NCBI GenBank assembly: GCA_903926075.1
Contig: CAIYHQ010000095.1
Coordinates: 1-40,561, forward strand
Length of the DNA: 40,561 bases
Direction: 5' to 3'
DNA from: an uncultured Methanomicrobiales archaeon
GTDB lineage: Archaea; Halobacteriota; Methanomicrobia; Methanomicrobiales; Methanospirillaceae
Positions 1 to 8,837 of the stretch are shown in pieces. The notes beneath the pieces were generated by a model. The model was not told the DNA's origin. It searched no databases and saw only the letters and a program-made list of their open reading frames with translations. A program made the translations under genes and the position numbers. Position 1 is the first letter of the stretch. Every line of letters begins with the position of its first letter.

Positions 1-141
1 ATGACGATAAAAAGAAACATGACAAAAAGCATGAGAAATATAAAGAAGACAAGAGGGTGCCTTCATCGGTAGGTGGACAATCTAAAGAAGGTAGGAAGAA
101 GGCTGAGATTGAATACCTAAAATCTAAGGGTAAAAAACTTA
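1..141. repeat. Terminal direct repeat, left copy (circular-contig overlap)
   Basis: These 141 bases are identical to 40421-40561. The repeat lies inside a coding region, and joining the ends restores one uninterrupted reading frame with a good start at 40405. A length of exactly 141 is a common largest k-mer in short-read assemblers, so this looks like the overlap left when a circular (or circularly permuted) genome is written linearly, not a biological terminal repeat. Unit length is 40,420 bp. Confidence 0.95.
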
Positions 142-1226
142 GCCATGGTCAAAAGAAATATGTAAAGGAAGAGAAGAAAAAGGCTAAGAAAGAATTGGCT
201 TCTGATACCTCTTCAATGAAGATCGAATCTGGGAAGAAATACACTCGCCTTCAGAGATTTCCAACCCTCAGCCCTCAGCAGAAGGGGATTTTGCATGAAT
301 GGGGAAAGCCTCAGGAGGTAGAGAAGTTTCATGAGCCTAAGATGATGAAGCAAGGGTTGGAAGCGTTACAGGAAGGGATTAAGCATGGGCCTCCAACATC
401 TCCAATAGAAGGCGAGGCTCAGGGAATGATTCAACAGGGGATGAGACAAGGTCCTGAAGTCTCTCCTGTTGAACAATCTGGAAGTGGATTTTTACAGAGA
501 TTGCTAGGCGAGCCTGCGCAGAATATGACCAAAGATTTCGAAGCTCCCTACATGCGACAGTTTTATGAAGAAACGATGCCTAATCTTGCTGAGCGATTTG
601 CTGGAAAGGATGCATTAAGCTCTTCAGGGTTTCAGACGACGATGGCCAATGCAGGCAAGGGACTGGAAGAAAGTCTAGGGTCAATCAAGGCTAATCTCAT
701 CAATCAAATTCTTGGACAGCAAATTCAAGGAGCTAATGTTGGATTGGGATATGCACAGATGCCTGGGCAAAGATTTGGGGAAAAATTACAGGCAGGAAAC
801 TTAGGGCTGGGGTATGCACAACTTCCTGGGCAGAGATGGCAGCAGAGGATGGGATTGGCTCCTACGGGGATACAGGCTTCGATGATACCTCAGCAGCAAC
901 AGCAGGAAATGAATCGATATGCTACCAATGCAGATTTCCAGCGTCAACAGCAGATAATGGGAACTCCACCATGGGGATATATGGGGGTTCCTCCGAGGGG
1001 TAAGTCTCCAGGATTTTGGCAACAAGCCTTGCCTAGGGTTGGGGGAGCGATCCAAGGGGGATTGGCAGGAGGGATGATGGCGGGTCCTTGGGGAGCAGCA
1101 GCAGGAGCATTGGCAGGGGGATTAGGGGCTGCACCTCCTCCAATTAGTGTAAGTATGGGGGCTTCGCCTGTAGGGATGCCACAAAGACAAGTTGGGGCGC
1201 CTATTAATAATTTAGGAGGTGTATAA
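1..1226 (+). CDS. Putative virion-internal/structural protein (3' part of gene starting at 40405)
   Basis: The frame is open from the left edge; an internal GTG at 57 has no role because, in the circular genome, translation starts at the ATG at 40405 behind a GAGGT ribosome site. The complete protein is about 412 residues: a very basic His/Lys-rich N-terminus, a Gln/Gly/Met-rich middle with two near-copies of the motif LGYAQ-PGQR (around 750-840), and a Gly/Ala-rich hydrophobic stretch (about 1035-1130) that could insert in membranes. It is first in a cluster with two other large proteins (1-nt stop/start overlap with the next gene) immediately after the tail genes. That position and composition are typical of podovirus ejection proteins, but I do not recognise the family. 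Function is inferred. Confidence 0.8.
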   Translation, partial: DDKKKHDKKHEKYKEDKRVPSSVGGQSKEGRKKAEIEYLKSKGKKLSHGQKKYVKEEKKKAKKELASDTSSMKIESGKKYTRLQRFPTLSPQQKGILHEWGKPQEVEKFHEPKMMKQGLEALQEGIKHGPPTSPIEGEAQGMIQQGMRQGPEVSPVEQSGSGFLQRLLGEPAQNMTKDFEAPYMRQFYEETMPNLAERFAGKDALSSSGFQTTMANAGKGLEESLGSIKANLINQILGQQIQGANVGLGYAQMPGQRFGEKLQAGNLGLGYAQLPGQRWQQRMGLAPTGIQASMIPQQQQQEMNRYATNADFQRQQQIMGTPPWGYMGVPPRGKSPGFWQQALPRVGGAIQGGLAGGMMAGPWGAAAGALAGGLGAAPPPISVSMGASPVGMPQRQVGAPINNLGGV

Positions 1227-2560
1227 TGACTACAAACATTAATTGGATGCCTTCAAATTATATGCAACGAGGGCCAAGTAGAAGTGAAGCGTTATTCGAA
1301 GGGTTGAAGCCTCTAGGTCAAACTGCTGGTTCATATCTTAATAGTAAAATTGATGCTATGCATGAGCAAAAGAAGATAGATCTACAAAATCTAGAGCAGC
1401 AAAAATCTGGAAATGCTTTAGCTCAAATGCTCGGTACTCCTGAGAAGGCAAAATGGTTGAGTCAGATGCCTATTGAAATGCAGAAATCATTTATAGGGCA
1501 GGGGATAAAAGGGGCTGGGCAGGGTCCAGACTACACCTCTACTTTTTCAAGCCTTAACAAAAATCCTCAAGAAAAAAAGATTGAGACAACATCGAATATT
1601 CCAGGGGTGCCAAGAGAGCGACAGGCAAGAACAAATCAAAATCTAGACTATCAATCTGAAAATGAAGCTTTGAATCCTCCAGGAAATCAACCTCCAGAAG
1701 CCAATCAAGAGCAAGAGCCGAGGACGATTGAACAGCAATTGAATGAAAAGTGGCAAAATAAACAAAATGAAATAGACGATTTAAAAAATCAATTATTGCA
1801 ACAAAGTCCTCAAAATGCTGAACAAATAAATAAAGCATACGATTACGAGACAAAGCGAAATAAAGATAGTATTGATCAATTAACGAAGTTAAGCAAGGCT
1901 CAAAGCGATAGAGAACAAGCGGCATTGATGGCTAGCGATGAATCAACGAGAAAAGATTTAGAAAATACTTTTTTCAAAGCTGAAGCGTCTGATAAATTGA
2001 TGAATTTGCTTGATAAAATGGAGGAAGTTGTTAATGAGGGATTTGTAGGGCCATTTGGAGCAGTAGGAGCTCTATTTGGATTTAATCCTGAAAAAAGAAT
2101 TGAAGCAGGCGAAACTCTTAAAAATCTAGGAATGGCAATGATGGAATTGCATTCGGAAGCGCAGGGAAGAGGTATAGCGCAAAATGAATTTCCATACTAT
2201 GAAAAATTGATCCCAAATGTATCAGATTTTGAAGCAGCAGCTAGAGCAAAGATTAAGGCATATAAGGCTCAACTTGAATATAACATCAAAAAAAGAGATG
2301 TGTATAATTCAATAACAAATCCTGATGGTACATTGCCCCGAGGGGCTAGGCAAAAAGTAAATAAATTGATGTCTGAGGGCAAAAAAGAAGCCAATAAAAT
2401 GGCAAAAAATGCAGAAAAAACTCAAAAGTCAATTTTAGATTTTAAGATTGACGAAAAAGTTGATTCACTACCTTCTGATGCTCGTGAGGGTGATAGATTT
2501 AAGACTAGATCTGGAAAAATAGTAAGAATGACTAATGGAAATTGGAAGGTTGTAGGTTAA
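1226..2560 (+). CDS. Putative virion-internal protein, 444 aa, coiled-coil rich
   Basis: The start ATG overlaps the stop of the upstream gene by one base and has a strong AGGAGGT site, so the two are translationally coupled. The N-terminus resembles phage scaffold-on-DNA/ejection proteins (short Gln-rich segment with LFEGLKPLGQTAG), followed by a long Gln/Glu/Lys/Asn-rich helical middle and a globular C-terminal half containing a GFVGPFGAVGALFGF glycine-hydrophobic patch. The last 40 residues form a small domain (GDRFKTRSGKIVRMTNGNW) like the short SH3-type end modules common in such phage proteins. No catalytic motif is seen. Role in DNA ejection is inferred from neighbours and composition. 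Confidence 0.8.
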   Translation: MTTNINWMPSNYMQRGPSRSEALFEGLKPLGQTAGSYLNSKIDAMHEQKKIDLQNLEQQKSGNALAQMLGTPEKAKWLSQMPIEMQKSFIGQGIKGAGQGPDYTSTFSSLNKNPQEKKIETTSNIPGVPRERQARTNQNLDYQSENEALNPPGNQPPEANQEQEPRTIEQQLNEKWQNKQNEIDDLKNQLLQQSPQNAEQINKAYDYETKRNKDSIDQLTKLSKAQSDREQAALMASDESTRKDLENTFFKAEASDKLMNLLDKMEEVVNEGFVGPFGAVGALFGFNPEKRIEAGETLKNLGMAMMELHSEAQGRGIAQNEFPYYEKLIPNVSDFEAAARAKIKAYKAQLEYNIKKRDVYNSITNPDGTLPRGARQKVNKLMSEGKKEANKMAKNAEKTQKSILDFKIDEKVDSLPSDAREGDRFKTRSGKIVRMTNGNWKVVG

Positions 2561-2562
2561 TT

Positions 2563-5541
2563 ATGTCTTTTACTTATTTAGGTAATGATCTTGATAATAA
2601 TGAAAAATTTGGGAAAGGAAATATTGACTTAACTAATAGGCCAAAAGTTGTAAATAATGGCGGGACTTCGACAGTCGCTTCTATGTCATTTAATATGGAT
2701 GGGAAAGAAGTTTTGATTCCGACAGTGGGAGATGAAGGAAAAATGCTTTCTCCTGACGAGGCAATTCAACGATATTTACAAACTGGAAAGTATTTAGGAA
2801 AGTTCGACACTCCAGAAGAAGCAACAAAATATGCACAACAACTTCATCTTGATCAAGAAAAACTTTTAAATAATCAGAAAGAAAAACCTGAAGCTAACTT
2901 TACTTTTTTAGGAAACGATTTGGAAAACCCTCCAGAATTAGAAACTAATGAAAAAGAAAAAGAGGGTGCGGGTAAATCCCGGTGGAGATGGCTTATTCAA
3001 GCAGGCAAGGGATTACCATATCTAAATAAAATGGCGTTGTTTTGGAGCACAATATCAAGTGTTATGGCGCAAGAGGGGAAAGCTGAGGCATTAGATGATA
3101 TTGAAGATTGGAAAAATAAAGGATATATAAATGACGAAGAATACCAGAATTATAAACAAGGCGTTCAAAATGAATTAACTCCTACATTAGGGGGGATGTA
3201 TCAAGGTGTTGAAGAAGCGACTGGAGCACCATTAACAGCACAGACTCCAGGACAAAAAGATCTCGAACAGGCTTCTGAAATGTTTTTTGGAGGTAGCGGA
3301 GGATTTGGAAAGAGAGTGGCTGGTGCTATAGCGGCCCCGACAACATCTGAATATTTAATGAATAAAGGTGTTCCAGAACCCATTGCTCGAATTGGTGGAT
3401 ATTCTGCTGGAGGATTTGTGAATAAGATTTGGGGAGCTAAAATGCCACAGATGCCAGGCGCTCCTTCTCAACCCGTCCCATTGATCGGAGGTCCGACACA
3501 GGGGCAGGCCCAGGGAGTTCCTCCAACATCAAATATTCCACCTGCATCTCCTATAATCACTCCTCCTACAGTAAGAATGCAAGGTGTTGTAGAACCTATA
3601 TCATCTGGGGAAATGGGGGCGATCACAAGAAAATATCTTCCAGAGTTAAAACGGCCCACAACAGAAATCTCTGAACCTATTCCGATGGAGGAGGTAGCAG
3701 AAATACCTCAAACGTCACAGATTGAACAGCCTAAATTTGAAGAACTACCAGAAATCACTCCTCCAAAAGAGGTGATTACAAAAGAAATCAAAGAAGCAAC
3801 ATTTCCTACATATCATGAACCCGTGACATTGAATAAAACTGTTGGCAATTTATTTTCTCCCATTGATGCTAAAAGTCCTACTGAAGGTGGAAAACTTGTC
3901 GTTGATACAACAGATTATGGTGCTAAACAAATTTGGAAAGAAGTAAAAGATAAATACGATGAATCGAGATATTTGTTTAAAAATGTAACTGATCGATATC
4001 CAGAATTGATAAAATATTTAAACGATACAATCAATAAATTAAACGAAAGAGATCCTGGAACTCTTTCAACGACAAACAAATTGTTGTTAAAAAAATCAGA
4101 GTCATTATTGAAAGATTTAGCTGTAATTGCCCCAAAGGGATATAATGGATATACTGTTAATGGGTTTATTCCAAAAAAATACAAAACATCTAATTTAATT
4201 GATTCACAGAAAGATATAAGAGAAGATATTAATTATGCTTTTAATCAGGGTGGAGATACAAAGCTTCTAATACCATTGACCGAAGCTATAGATTTAGCTG
4301 TAGATACTACTCATGGAGCTGATGCAGCCAAAACGAGTTATAGGGATGCACAAAAATTTTATGCAACAAGATGGGCAGATGTTTATTTAAACAATAAAAT
4401 CGAACCTTTTAGAAATAAAGAAAAGAATATAAATACAACTTCTCTTTTTGACAAAGCTACCTCAGATATTGATACGTTTCTTGCATTGAAAAAAGTATTG
4501 ACTGCTCCAGAAAACGCTCAAGGTCCCATTGTGCTACAGGTTGTAAAGAGACATTTAGTACAAAATGTATTAAAAGATGTTGTAAAAGATCCTAATAAAA
4601 TAAACTCATTAGATTTTAACAATCATATTAGATTACTTGATCCAGTTCTTTCTGAGCAGGAGAAAGAAAATATAACAAATCTTTTTAGTAAAATAGAAAA
4701 TGAAAGAAGATCAGAACTTCAGAGAGTAGAAACTGAAAAGCAATATGCTGCTAAAGAAATTGAAAAGGGCAAGTTTGATAAAAAAGAATATGAGGAAAAA
4801 GTTAAAGAAAGAAATGCCATAATTAAATCTCGAGAAGCTATTCAAAAGGAATTGGCAGAAAAGGAAGTTGTGCGTGTTAAGACTCAAGAGAAGCATAAAG
4901 AGGCAAGATCTAAAGAAATACAGCGTCGTGGAGAAGAATGGGAAAAAGAAAAGAAAAAAAGAATAGATGTTGTGCAGCAACAAATGAAAAACTGGGAGAT
5001 ATCACATAAGCGAGAATTAGAATTGCATAACATGACCGATGATCAGCTTTCTGACTTGATGAATACACAGGAAGGTCGAGAAGAAATTGGCGCTATTATG
5101 AAGAGGCAAAAAAATGGAGTTGAGGATTTTGAGAAGTTAAAAAAAGCAAAGGCAGCTCAAATATTATACAGTGGAAAGGAAAATGCAGATCCTGAAGACA
5201 TGCTAAAAATTCTTGAAAATATTGACAAAAGAAGAAACTTGGCTCAATTGATAGGCCCTGAGGAGGTAGCTAGGATTCAAAAAGAGGCAAAACTTGTAAT
5301 TGACATTCAAAAGTTATTGAAGGCTCGAAAAATGAAGCTCGATGAGTTTAAAATGCCTATTTCTTGGAAAGAAAAGTTTAAAAATCCCATTGAGTTATGG
5401 AGGTTTTGTCATAATCTTTTGTCTAAAAAACGATTTTTAAAAACTGTGTCAGATAGCATAAAGAGTGAGATAAATAATCAAGACGTACTTGATGGACTTA
5501 AAGATATCGATGATCAACTAAAATCATTATCAAAGAAATGA
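2563..5541 (+). CDS. Large virion-associated protein, 992 aa, probable ejection protein
   Basis: I chose ATG 2563 (3 nt after the previous stop, AGG upstream) over an upstream TTG. Residues about 18-95 carry a module I recognise from many podovirus virion proteins: a GNIDLTNRP opening, then EVLIPTVGDEGK, and a TGKYLGKFDTPEEATKYA close. A proline-rich linker (about residues 300-410) follows, then a helical region and a long highly charged coiled coil (about 720-870, Lys/Glu-rich). A weak hydrophobic patch sits near residues 155-175. No lysozyme, transglycosylase or peptidase active-site signature was seen, although proteins in this position often carry one. Likely an internal protein delivered with the DNA. 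Confidence 0.8.
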   Translation: MSFTYLGNDLDNNEKFGKGNIDLTNRPKVVNNGGTSTVASMSFNMDGKEVLIPTVGDEGKMLSPDEAIQRYLQTGKYLGKFDTPEEATKYAQQLHLDQEKLLNNQKEKPEANFTFLGNDLENPPELETNEKEKEGAGKSRWRWLIQAGKGLPYLNKMALFWSTISSVMAQEGKAEALDDIEDWKNKGYINDEEYQNYKQGVQNELTPTLGGMYQGVEEATGAPLTAQTPGQKDLEQASEMFFGGSGGFGKRVAGAIAAPTTSEYLMNKGVPEPIARIGGYSAGGFVNKIWGAKMPQMPGAPSQPVPLIGGPTQGQAQGVPPTSNIPPASPIITPPTVRMQGVVEPISSGEMGAITRKYLPELKRPTTEISEPIPMEEVAEIPQTSQIEQPKFEELPEITPPKEVITKEIKEATFPTYHEPVTLNKTVGNLFSPIDAKSPTEGGKLVVDTTDYGAKQIWKEVKDKYDESRYLFKNVTDRYPELIKYLNDTINKLNERDPGTLSTTNKLLLKKSESLLKDLAVIAPKGYNGYTVNGFIPKKYKTSNLIDSQKDIREDINYAFNQGGDTKLLIPLTEAIDLAVDTTHGADAAKTSYRDAQKFYATRWADVYLNNKIEPFRNKEKNINTTSLFDKATSDIDTFLALKKVLTAPENAQGPIVLQVVKRHLVQNVLKDVVKDPNKINSLDFNNHIRLLDPVLSEQEKENITNLFSKIENERRSELQRVETEKQYAAKEIEKGKFDKKEYEEKVKERNAIIKSREAIQKELAEKEVVRVKTQEKHKEARSKEIQRRGEEWEKEKKKRIDVVQQQMKNWEISHKRELELHNMTDDQLSDLMNTQEGREEIGAIMKRQKNGVEDFEKLKKAKAAQILYSGKENADPEDMLKILENIDKRRNLAQLIGPEEVARIQKEAKLVIDIQKLLKARKMKLDEFKMPISWKEKFKNPIELWRFCHNLLSKKRFLKTVSDSIKSEINNQDVLDGLKDIDDQLKSLSKK

Positions 5542-5646
5542 TTATTCAGTTAGCGAATTGATGATTTGATTTGCAAGAATCAAAACGTTCATTATGAAAG
5601 GGAAAAGCAAATATATTGCTATTCCAATCAAAATTATGGTGCACAT
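5542..5646 (-). CDS. Tiny membrane peptide, 34 aa
   Basis: It begins MCTIILIGIAIYLLFPFI, one hydrophobic segment covering most of the peptide, and ends NQIINSLTE. The start has a TAGGA-type ribosome site. It follows the 27-residue peptide with its start inside the neighbouring stop region, and ends one base from the convergent end of the large virion gene. A string of overlapping single-span membrane peptides suggests a holin- or accessory-type lysis role, but this is only inference. Confidence 0.5.
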   Translation of the reverse strand: MCTIILIGIAIYLLFPFIMNVLILANQIINSLTE

Positions 5647-5649
5647 ATC

Positions 5650-5733
5650 CTATTCCTTCTTTCTCATCGAACACCATAGCATCCCTATCCAAATTACCAC
5701 AACAAAAATCTCACCTAGAATGACCAGGCCCAT
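5650..5733 (-). CDS. Tiny membrane peptide, 27 aa
   Basis: The peptide starts MGLVILGEIFVVVIWIGMLW and ends with a basic tail (CSMRKKE), a classic single-span layout with positive-inside charge. Its ATG lies within the last codons of the upstream 63-residue gene and has an AAGGA site seven bases upstream, so translation is probably coupled. It is too short for homology claims. Confidence 0.5.
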   Translation of the reverse strand: MGLVILGEIFVVVIWIGMLWCSMRKKE

Positions 5734-5902
5734 ACAATCCTTCAACCTTTTTGTTTAATAATTCAATCTCTAAATCTGTCATCTTCTGGTGCTGACAAAT
5801 CTCATGTCGCTCCTCCACCCACCCTTTTCTGTAATTGTAAAACCCTCCAATCAAGCACACAATATTGATTACTGACAAGATAATTTCTACTTCCTCATTC
5901 AT
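5711..5902 (-). CDS. Small membrane protein, 63 aa
   Basis: Residues about 5-24 (VEIILSVINIVCLIGGFYNY) form a single membrane span, followed by a charged, probably helical tail of about 35 residues. The start has a strong AGGAG site. It is the first of three overlapping minus-strand membrane ORFs lying between virion genes and the tail-fibre promoter. The layout (short N-terminal span plus helical tail) resembles inner-membrane spanins or small holin accessories, but no partner with a lipobox is embedded here. Function is not established. Confidence 0.65.
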   Translation of the reverse strand: MNEEVEIILSVINIVCLIGGFYNYRKGWVEERHEICQHQKMTDLEIELLNKKVEGLYGPGHSR

Positions 5903-5951
5903 TTTTGCATCTCCTATTGGCTAATCCTTAGCCTAATCTTATAAATTATTT

Positions 5952-5980
5952 TTGACACCTTCCATCATCCATGGTAAAGT
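5952..5980 (+). promoter_or_regulatory. Promoter for the tail-fibre block
   Basis: TTGACA (5952-5957) is followed by a 17-base spacer and TAAAGT (5975-5980), about 40 bases before the ATG at 6016. This is a near-consensus sigma70-type promoter. The -10 box is also one of four copies of a GTAAAGNAAA motif placed before structural genes in this genome. Confidence 0.75.
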
Positions 5981-6015
5981 AAAGAAAAAAGTTTAACTTA
6001 ATCATAGGAGTTTTT

Positions 6016-6837
6016 ATGGTAAAGCATCTTCAGGGACAAGCACAGGGCCTTTATGGAACGCCCCAACCCATTACAAATCAATTTCCAACCCCCATCGTAG
6101 CGAGGAGAAGTCCAGTCGCTGCTGACACTGGGTATATGATTGGTCAAGTTTGGGTAAATAGATTGGCAGGAACAGTTTTTGCCCTATCCTCAAATACAGC
6201 TGGAGTAGCTACGTGGTTGAGTCTTGGGGGTAGTTTTACGCCCACTGTGGCAGCCGTAACTGTCACGGGGATTGCTACAGCCCTGACATTTCTCACGTCA
6301 ACAGCAGCGACCTCAACTCAACTTACCTCAAATATTTGGAGTGCAGTTGGAACGAATGGAGCTATTTCTCTTCTTCTTACTCCTAAGGGAGCTGGGGGAG
6401 TAGAGATAACGACAGGAGATCTTTTGATAGATGCAGGGAATATAACCTCCACTGCCGGAGATCTAACCTTAACTCTTGGAGATGTCACGTTAACTGCTGG
6501 AGATGTTGACCTAACCCTAGGAAATGTCAATATCACTGATGGAATTATCAATCTTCTGACTGCTGGAAACGGAATTGAAATAAAGGAAGGGGCTAACGCT
6601 ACCCTAGGAACCTCGACTCTCGTTGCAGGGACGAAATCTATCGCCCTGGCAGGAGTTGATGCTGCCTCTCGTATATTTCTCTCTCGATGCGATTTGAATG
6701 CCTCCCCTGTGTTGGGATTTTTGATTGCCGACACATCTGTCCCAGGCACCCTGACGGTGACATCCTACGATGCTACTGGCGTGTTGGCTGCCACTGACAT
6801 TTCTAAATTTAACTATCTTCTTGTCGAAGCTCTCTAA
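6016..6837 (+). CDS. Tail fibre / adhesin protein, 273 aa
   Basis: The start has a TAGGAG site. The N-terminal third (QGLYGTPQPITNQF, GQVWVNRLAGTVFAL, TWLSLGG) looks like the base used by phage fibres to wrap a trimer, followed by beta-repeats of the type GDLTLTLGDVTLTAGDVDLT (about residues 135-180) that are characteristic of beta-helical shafts. It is the first gene of a same-strand tail-fibre block and follows a strong promoter. Receptor recognition is the likely role. The exact attachment point is unknown. Confidence 0.75.
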   Translation: MVKHLQGQAQGLYGTPQPITNQFPTPIVARRSPVAADTGYMIGQVWVNRLAGTVFALSSNTAGVATWLSLGGSFTPTVAAVTVTGIATALTFLTSTAATSTQLTSNIWSAVGTNGAISLLLTPKGAGGVEITTGDLLIDAGNITSTAGDLTLTLGDVTLTAGDVDLTLGNVNITDGIINLLTAGNGIEIKEGANATLGTSTLVAGTKSIALAGVDAASRIFLSRCDLNASPVLGFLIADTSVPGTLTVTSYDATGVLAATDISKFNYLLVEAL

Positions 6838-6851
6838 CCTTGAGGTAAAAT

Positions 6852-7184
6852 ATGTCTTCATTAGGAAAAAGAGTTGATTGGGAACCTCTTCGAAGCAGAA
6901 ATGGTGCGACATTTAACGCGGCCTACCAAACGTTGGGTGGGCCTCTAGAGCACGAGTGTTTCCTTGTAAAGATTGTCAATCAGTCTGGGGTTGATATTTT
7001 TATATCAATTGATGGGGTGACAGATATCGATGTATGCCCTGCTGGTAGTTTCTTCCTCTACGATGAGACAACAAATTCGTCTAGAGAGGCTGGGATGGTA
7101 GTGCATAGAGGCACTCAGTTCTGGGTCAAGGGAACTGTCACAGTTGGTCTTGTCTACTTAGTAACTCAATTCGCAGCAACATAG
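6852..7184 (+). CDS. Small conserved phage structural protein, 110 aa
   Basis: The start has a GAGGT site and lies 14 bases after the preceding stop. The pattern (AYQTLGGPLEHECFLVKIVNQSG, then SIDGVTDIDVCPAG and a YDETTN/GTQFWVKG end; longer runs abbreviated) is a beta-sandwich type I associate with small conserved proteins found beside phage tail fibres. It may be a hub, collar or fibre-tip component. No enzymatic residues are evident. Confidence 0.7.
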   Translation: MSSLGKRVDWEPLRSRNGATFNAAYQTLGGPLEHECFLVKIVNQSGVDIFISIDGVTDIDVCPAGSFFLYDETTNSSREAGMVVHRGTQFWVKGTVTVGLVYLVTQFAAT

Positions 7185-7192
7185 GATCCAAA

Positions 7193-8365
7193 ATGTCACA
7201 AGCAGGAACAGTTTTACCTCCTGGTGGGGGTGCTGGCGGGGTGTTAAAAGTTGATGGGGATGTGGGGCAGGCTGTGCCAACGGTCCTAGGAGAGATGATT
7301 GTTGATGGGGGCACGTCAGTAGGGGGAGTAGCGACAAACATCAACACGATAGCTGGCGTCAACACGGTTGAGGTTTGCCTAAACAATTCAATCTCCCAGC
7401 CAGATACAAACGCAGCAGGAACGACAGGTATGTACTCTCTAGGAGGGAATACATTTTTACATAACTATGGAGCCAACAACACCTTTCTAGGCGAATTGGC
7501 TGGGAATCTCACATTGACCACTGGAGGCATGCATCCATGCGAGGGTAATGTAGGCCTTGGCGCTAATTCCCTCGGTTTAGTTGGTCATTCTCGATACACC
7601 GTGTCTATTGGATGTAACGCTGGCGCAAATTTGGATGGTGGTGACAGTAATATTTTAATTGGAGCGTTTGCAGGCGAAAATCTAGTATTCGTAGACTCAA
7701 ATATTGCCTTGGGTACCAATGCTTTAAAGGGCATAGCTGCATCAACAACAGCGAGATGCATATCTATCGGACACGGGTCATTGATTGACGTCACTGACGG
7801 GCAAGATATTATCGCGATTGGCACAGATGCTGGATCTGCATATGTTGGGGCAGAGGCAAATAACATTTGCATAGGCGATGCTGGGGTAGTAGGCGAGAGC
7901 ACTACTATACGCCTAGGAGGATTGGGGACACATACAGCATGCTACATCCAAGGAATTGCCTCTGTTAGTGTATCTAATACAGAGCAAGTCTTTATCGATA
8001 CAACCACAGGACAAGTTGGCAGTCAGCCTATCCAAGCGATAACAAACTGGCAAGTGATTGGCGCATCAGGGCCATTGGCAGTCAACAATGGATATGTATG
8101 TACCTCTGGCGCAGCCCTATCCTTTTCGCTCCCCGCCACTTCTGCTGTAGGAGAAATGATTTCCCTGTCTCTTGACGGATCAACTTCATGGACCATCACA
8201 CAAGGAGCTGGGCAATCCATTCGCATAGGAGCATCGGCAACTACTCCAGGGGTTGGCGGAAGTCTAGCATCAGCAGCACAAGGCGATACAGTAACGATGG
8301 TTTGTAGCATAGCTGACACTCGCTGGGTAGTTGTTTCAGAAATTGGGACAATAACGGTGGTGTAG
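7193..8365 (+). CDS. Tail fibre with YadA-head-like repeats, 390 aa
   Basis: Residues about 85-230 are built from short repeats of the form NTFLGxxAG / SNILIGAFAGEN / NIALGTNAL, the left-handed beta-roll repeat seen in trimeric autotransporter heads and many phage fibres. These are followed by a conserved IQGIASVSV...FIDTTTGQVG segment often found after such repeats. The C-terminal 105 residues form a separate domain (NNGY, sLPA, GAGQ, GGSLAS, WVVVSEIGTITV) repeated in the next two genes. The start lies 8 bases after the previous stop with only a weak ribosome site. Probable adhesin. Confidence 0.8.
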   Translation: MSQAGTVLPPGGGAGGVLKVDGDVGQAVPTVLGEMIVDGGTSVGGVATNINTIAGVNTVEVCLNNSISQPDTNAAGTTGMYSLGGNTFLHNYGANNTFLGELAGNLTLTTGGMHPCEGNVGLGANSLGLVGHSRYTVSIGCNAGANLDGGDSNILIGAFAGENLVFVDSNIALGTNALKGIAASTTARCISIGHGSLIDVTDGQDIIAIGTDAGSAYVGAEANNICIGDAGVVGESTTIRLGGLGTHTACYIQGIASVSVSNTEQVFIDTTTGQVGSQPIQAITNWQVIGASGPLAVNNGYVCTSGAALSFSLPATSAVGEMISLSLDGSTSWTITQGAGQSIRIGASATTPGVGGSLASAAQGDTVTMVCSIADTRWVVVSEIGTITVV

Positions 8366-8366
8366 G

Positions 8367-8828
8367 GTGGTAACTAAGCTACTCGTACAGGATACGGTTG
8401 CCCCTCACGTCAAGGCCGATACATTGGTAGCTGGGGCAGGAGTGGTGATCACCTACGGGGTAGGGACCATCACCATATCTGGAGGTGGAGGTGGAGGGTT
8501 TTCTTGGAATAATGTAACATCACTCCTCAACCCTGTTCTCCTCGCTCCTGCCAATGGATATGTGGCATCAGGGGCTGGGGTGGTGCAATTCACGCTTCCA
8601 GCAGCCGCAGCATTTGGTGATACCTACAGCATCATAGGGAATGGGAATTTGTGGACCTTGGCACAGAATGCAGGCCAAGAAATTGTTTTTGGGAATCAGT
8701 CTACGACTGCAGGGGTACTGGGAAGTATGGCTGCCTCGATGATTAGTGATTGTGTAGAGATAGTTTGTATTGTGGCGAATTCGAAGTTTCAGATAGTTGA
8801 TTCAGTTGGGAATTTAATATTAAATTAA
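8367..8828 (+). CDS. Short tail fibre subunit, 153 aa
   Basis: It starts at GTG one base after the previous stop (start MVTK, matching the MVTN/MPTN starts of its neighbours). An N-terminal AGAGVVITYG-type repeat and a poly-glycine hinge (about residues 39-45) lead into the same C-terminal domain as the genes on either side (ANGYVASG, FTLPAAAAFGD, NAGQEIVFGN, GSMAAS, VGNLILN). It appears to be a partial duplicate of its neighbours lacking the beta-roll head, perhaps an alternative tip or a subunit of a hetero-trimer. Confidence 0.7.
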   Translation: MVTKLLVQDTVAPHVKADTLVAGAGVVITYGVGTITISGGGGGGFSWNNVTSLLNPVLLAPANGYVASGAGVVQFTLPAAAAFGDTYSIIGNGNLWTLAQNAGQEIVFGNQSTTAGVLGSMAASMISDCVEIVCIVANSKFQIVDSVGNLILN

Positions 8829-8837
8829 TGGAAAAGT

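Noticed and set aside
1-141. A biological direct terminal repeat
   Set aside because: The length equals a common assembler k-mer, the repeat lies inside a gene, and joining restores the gene; an assembly overlap is the simpler reading.
6318-6749. Long antisense ORFs within the tail-fibre genes
   Set aside because: They mirror repetitive fibre codons on the other strand and lack ribosome sites.
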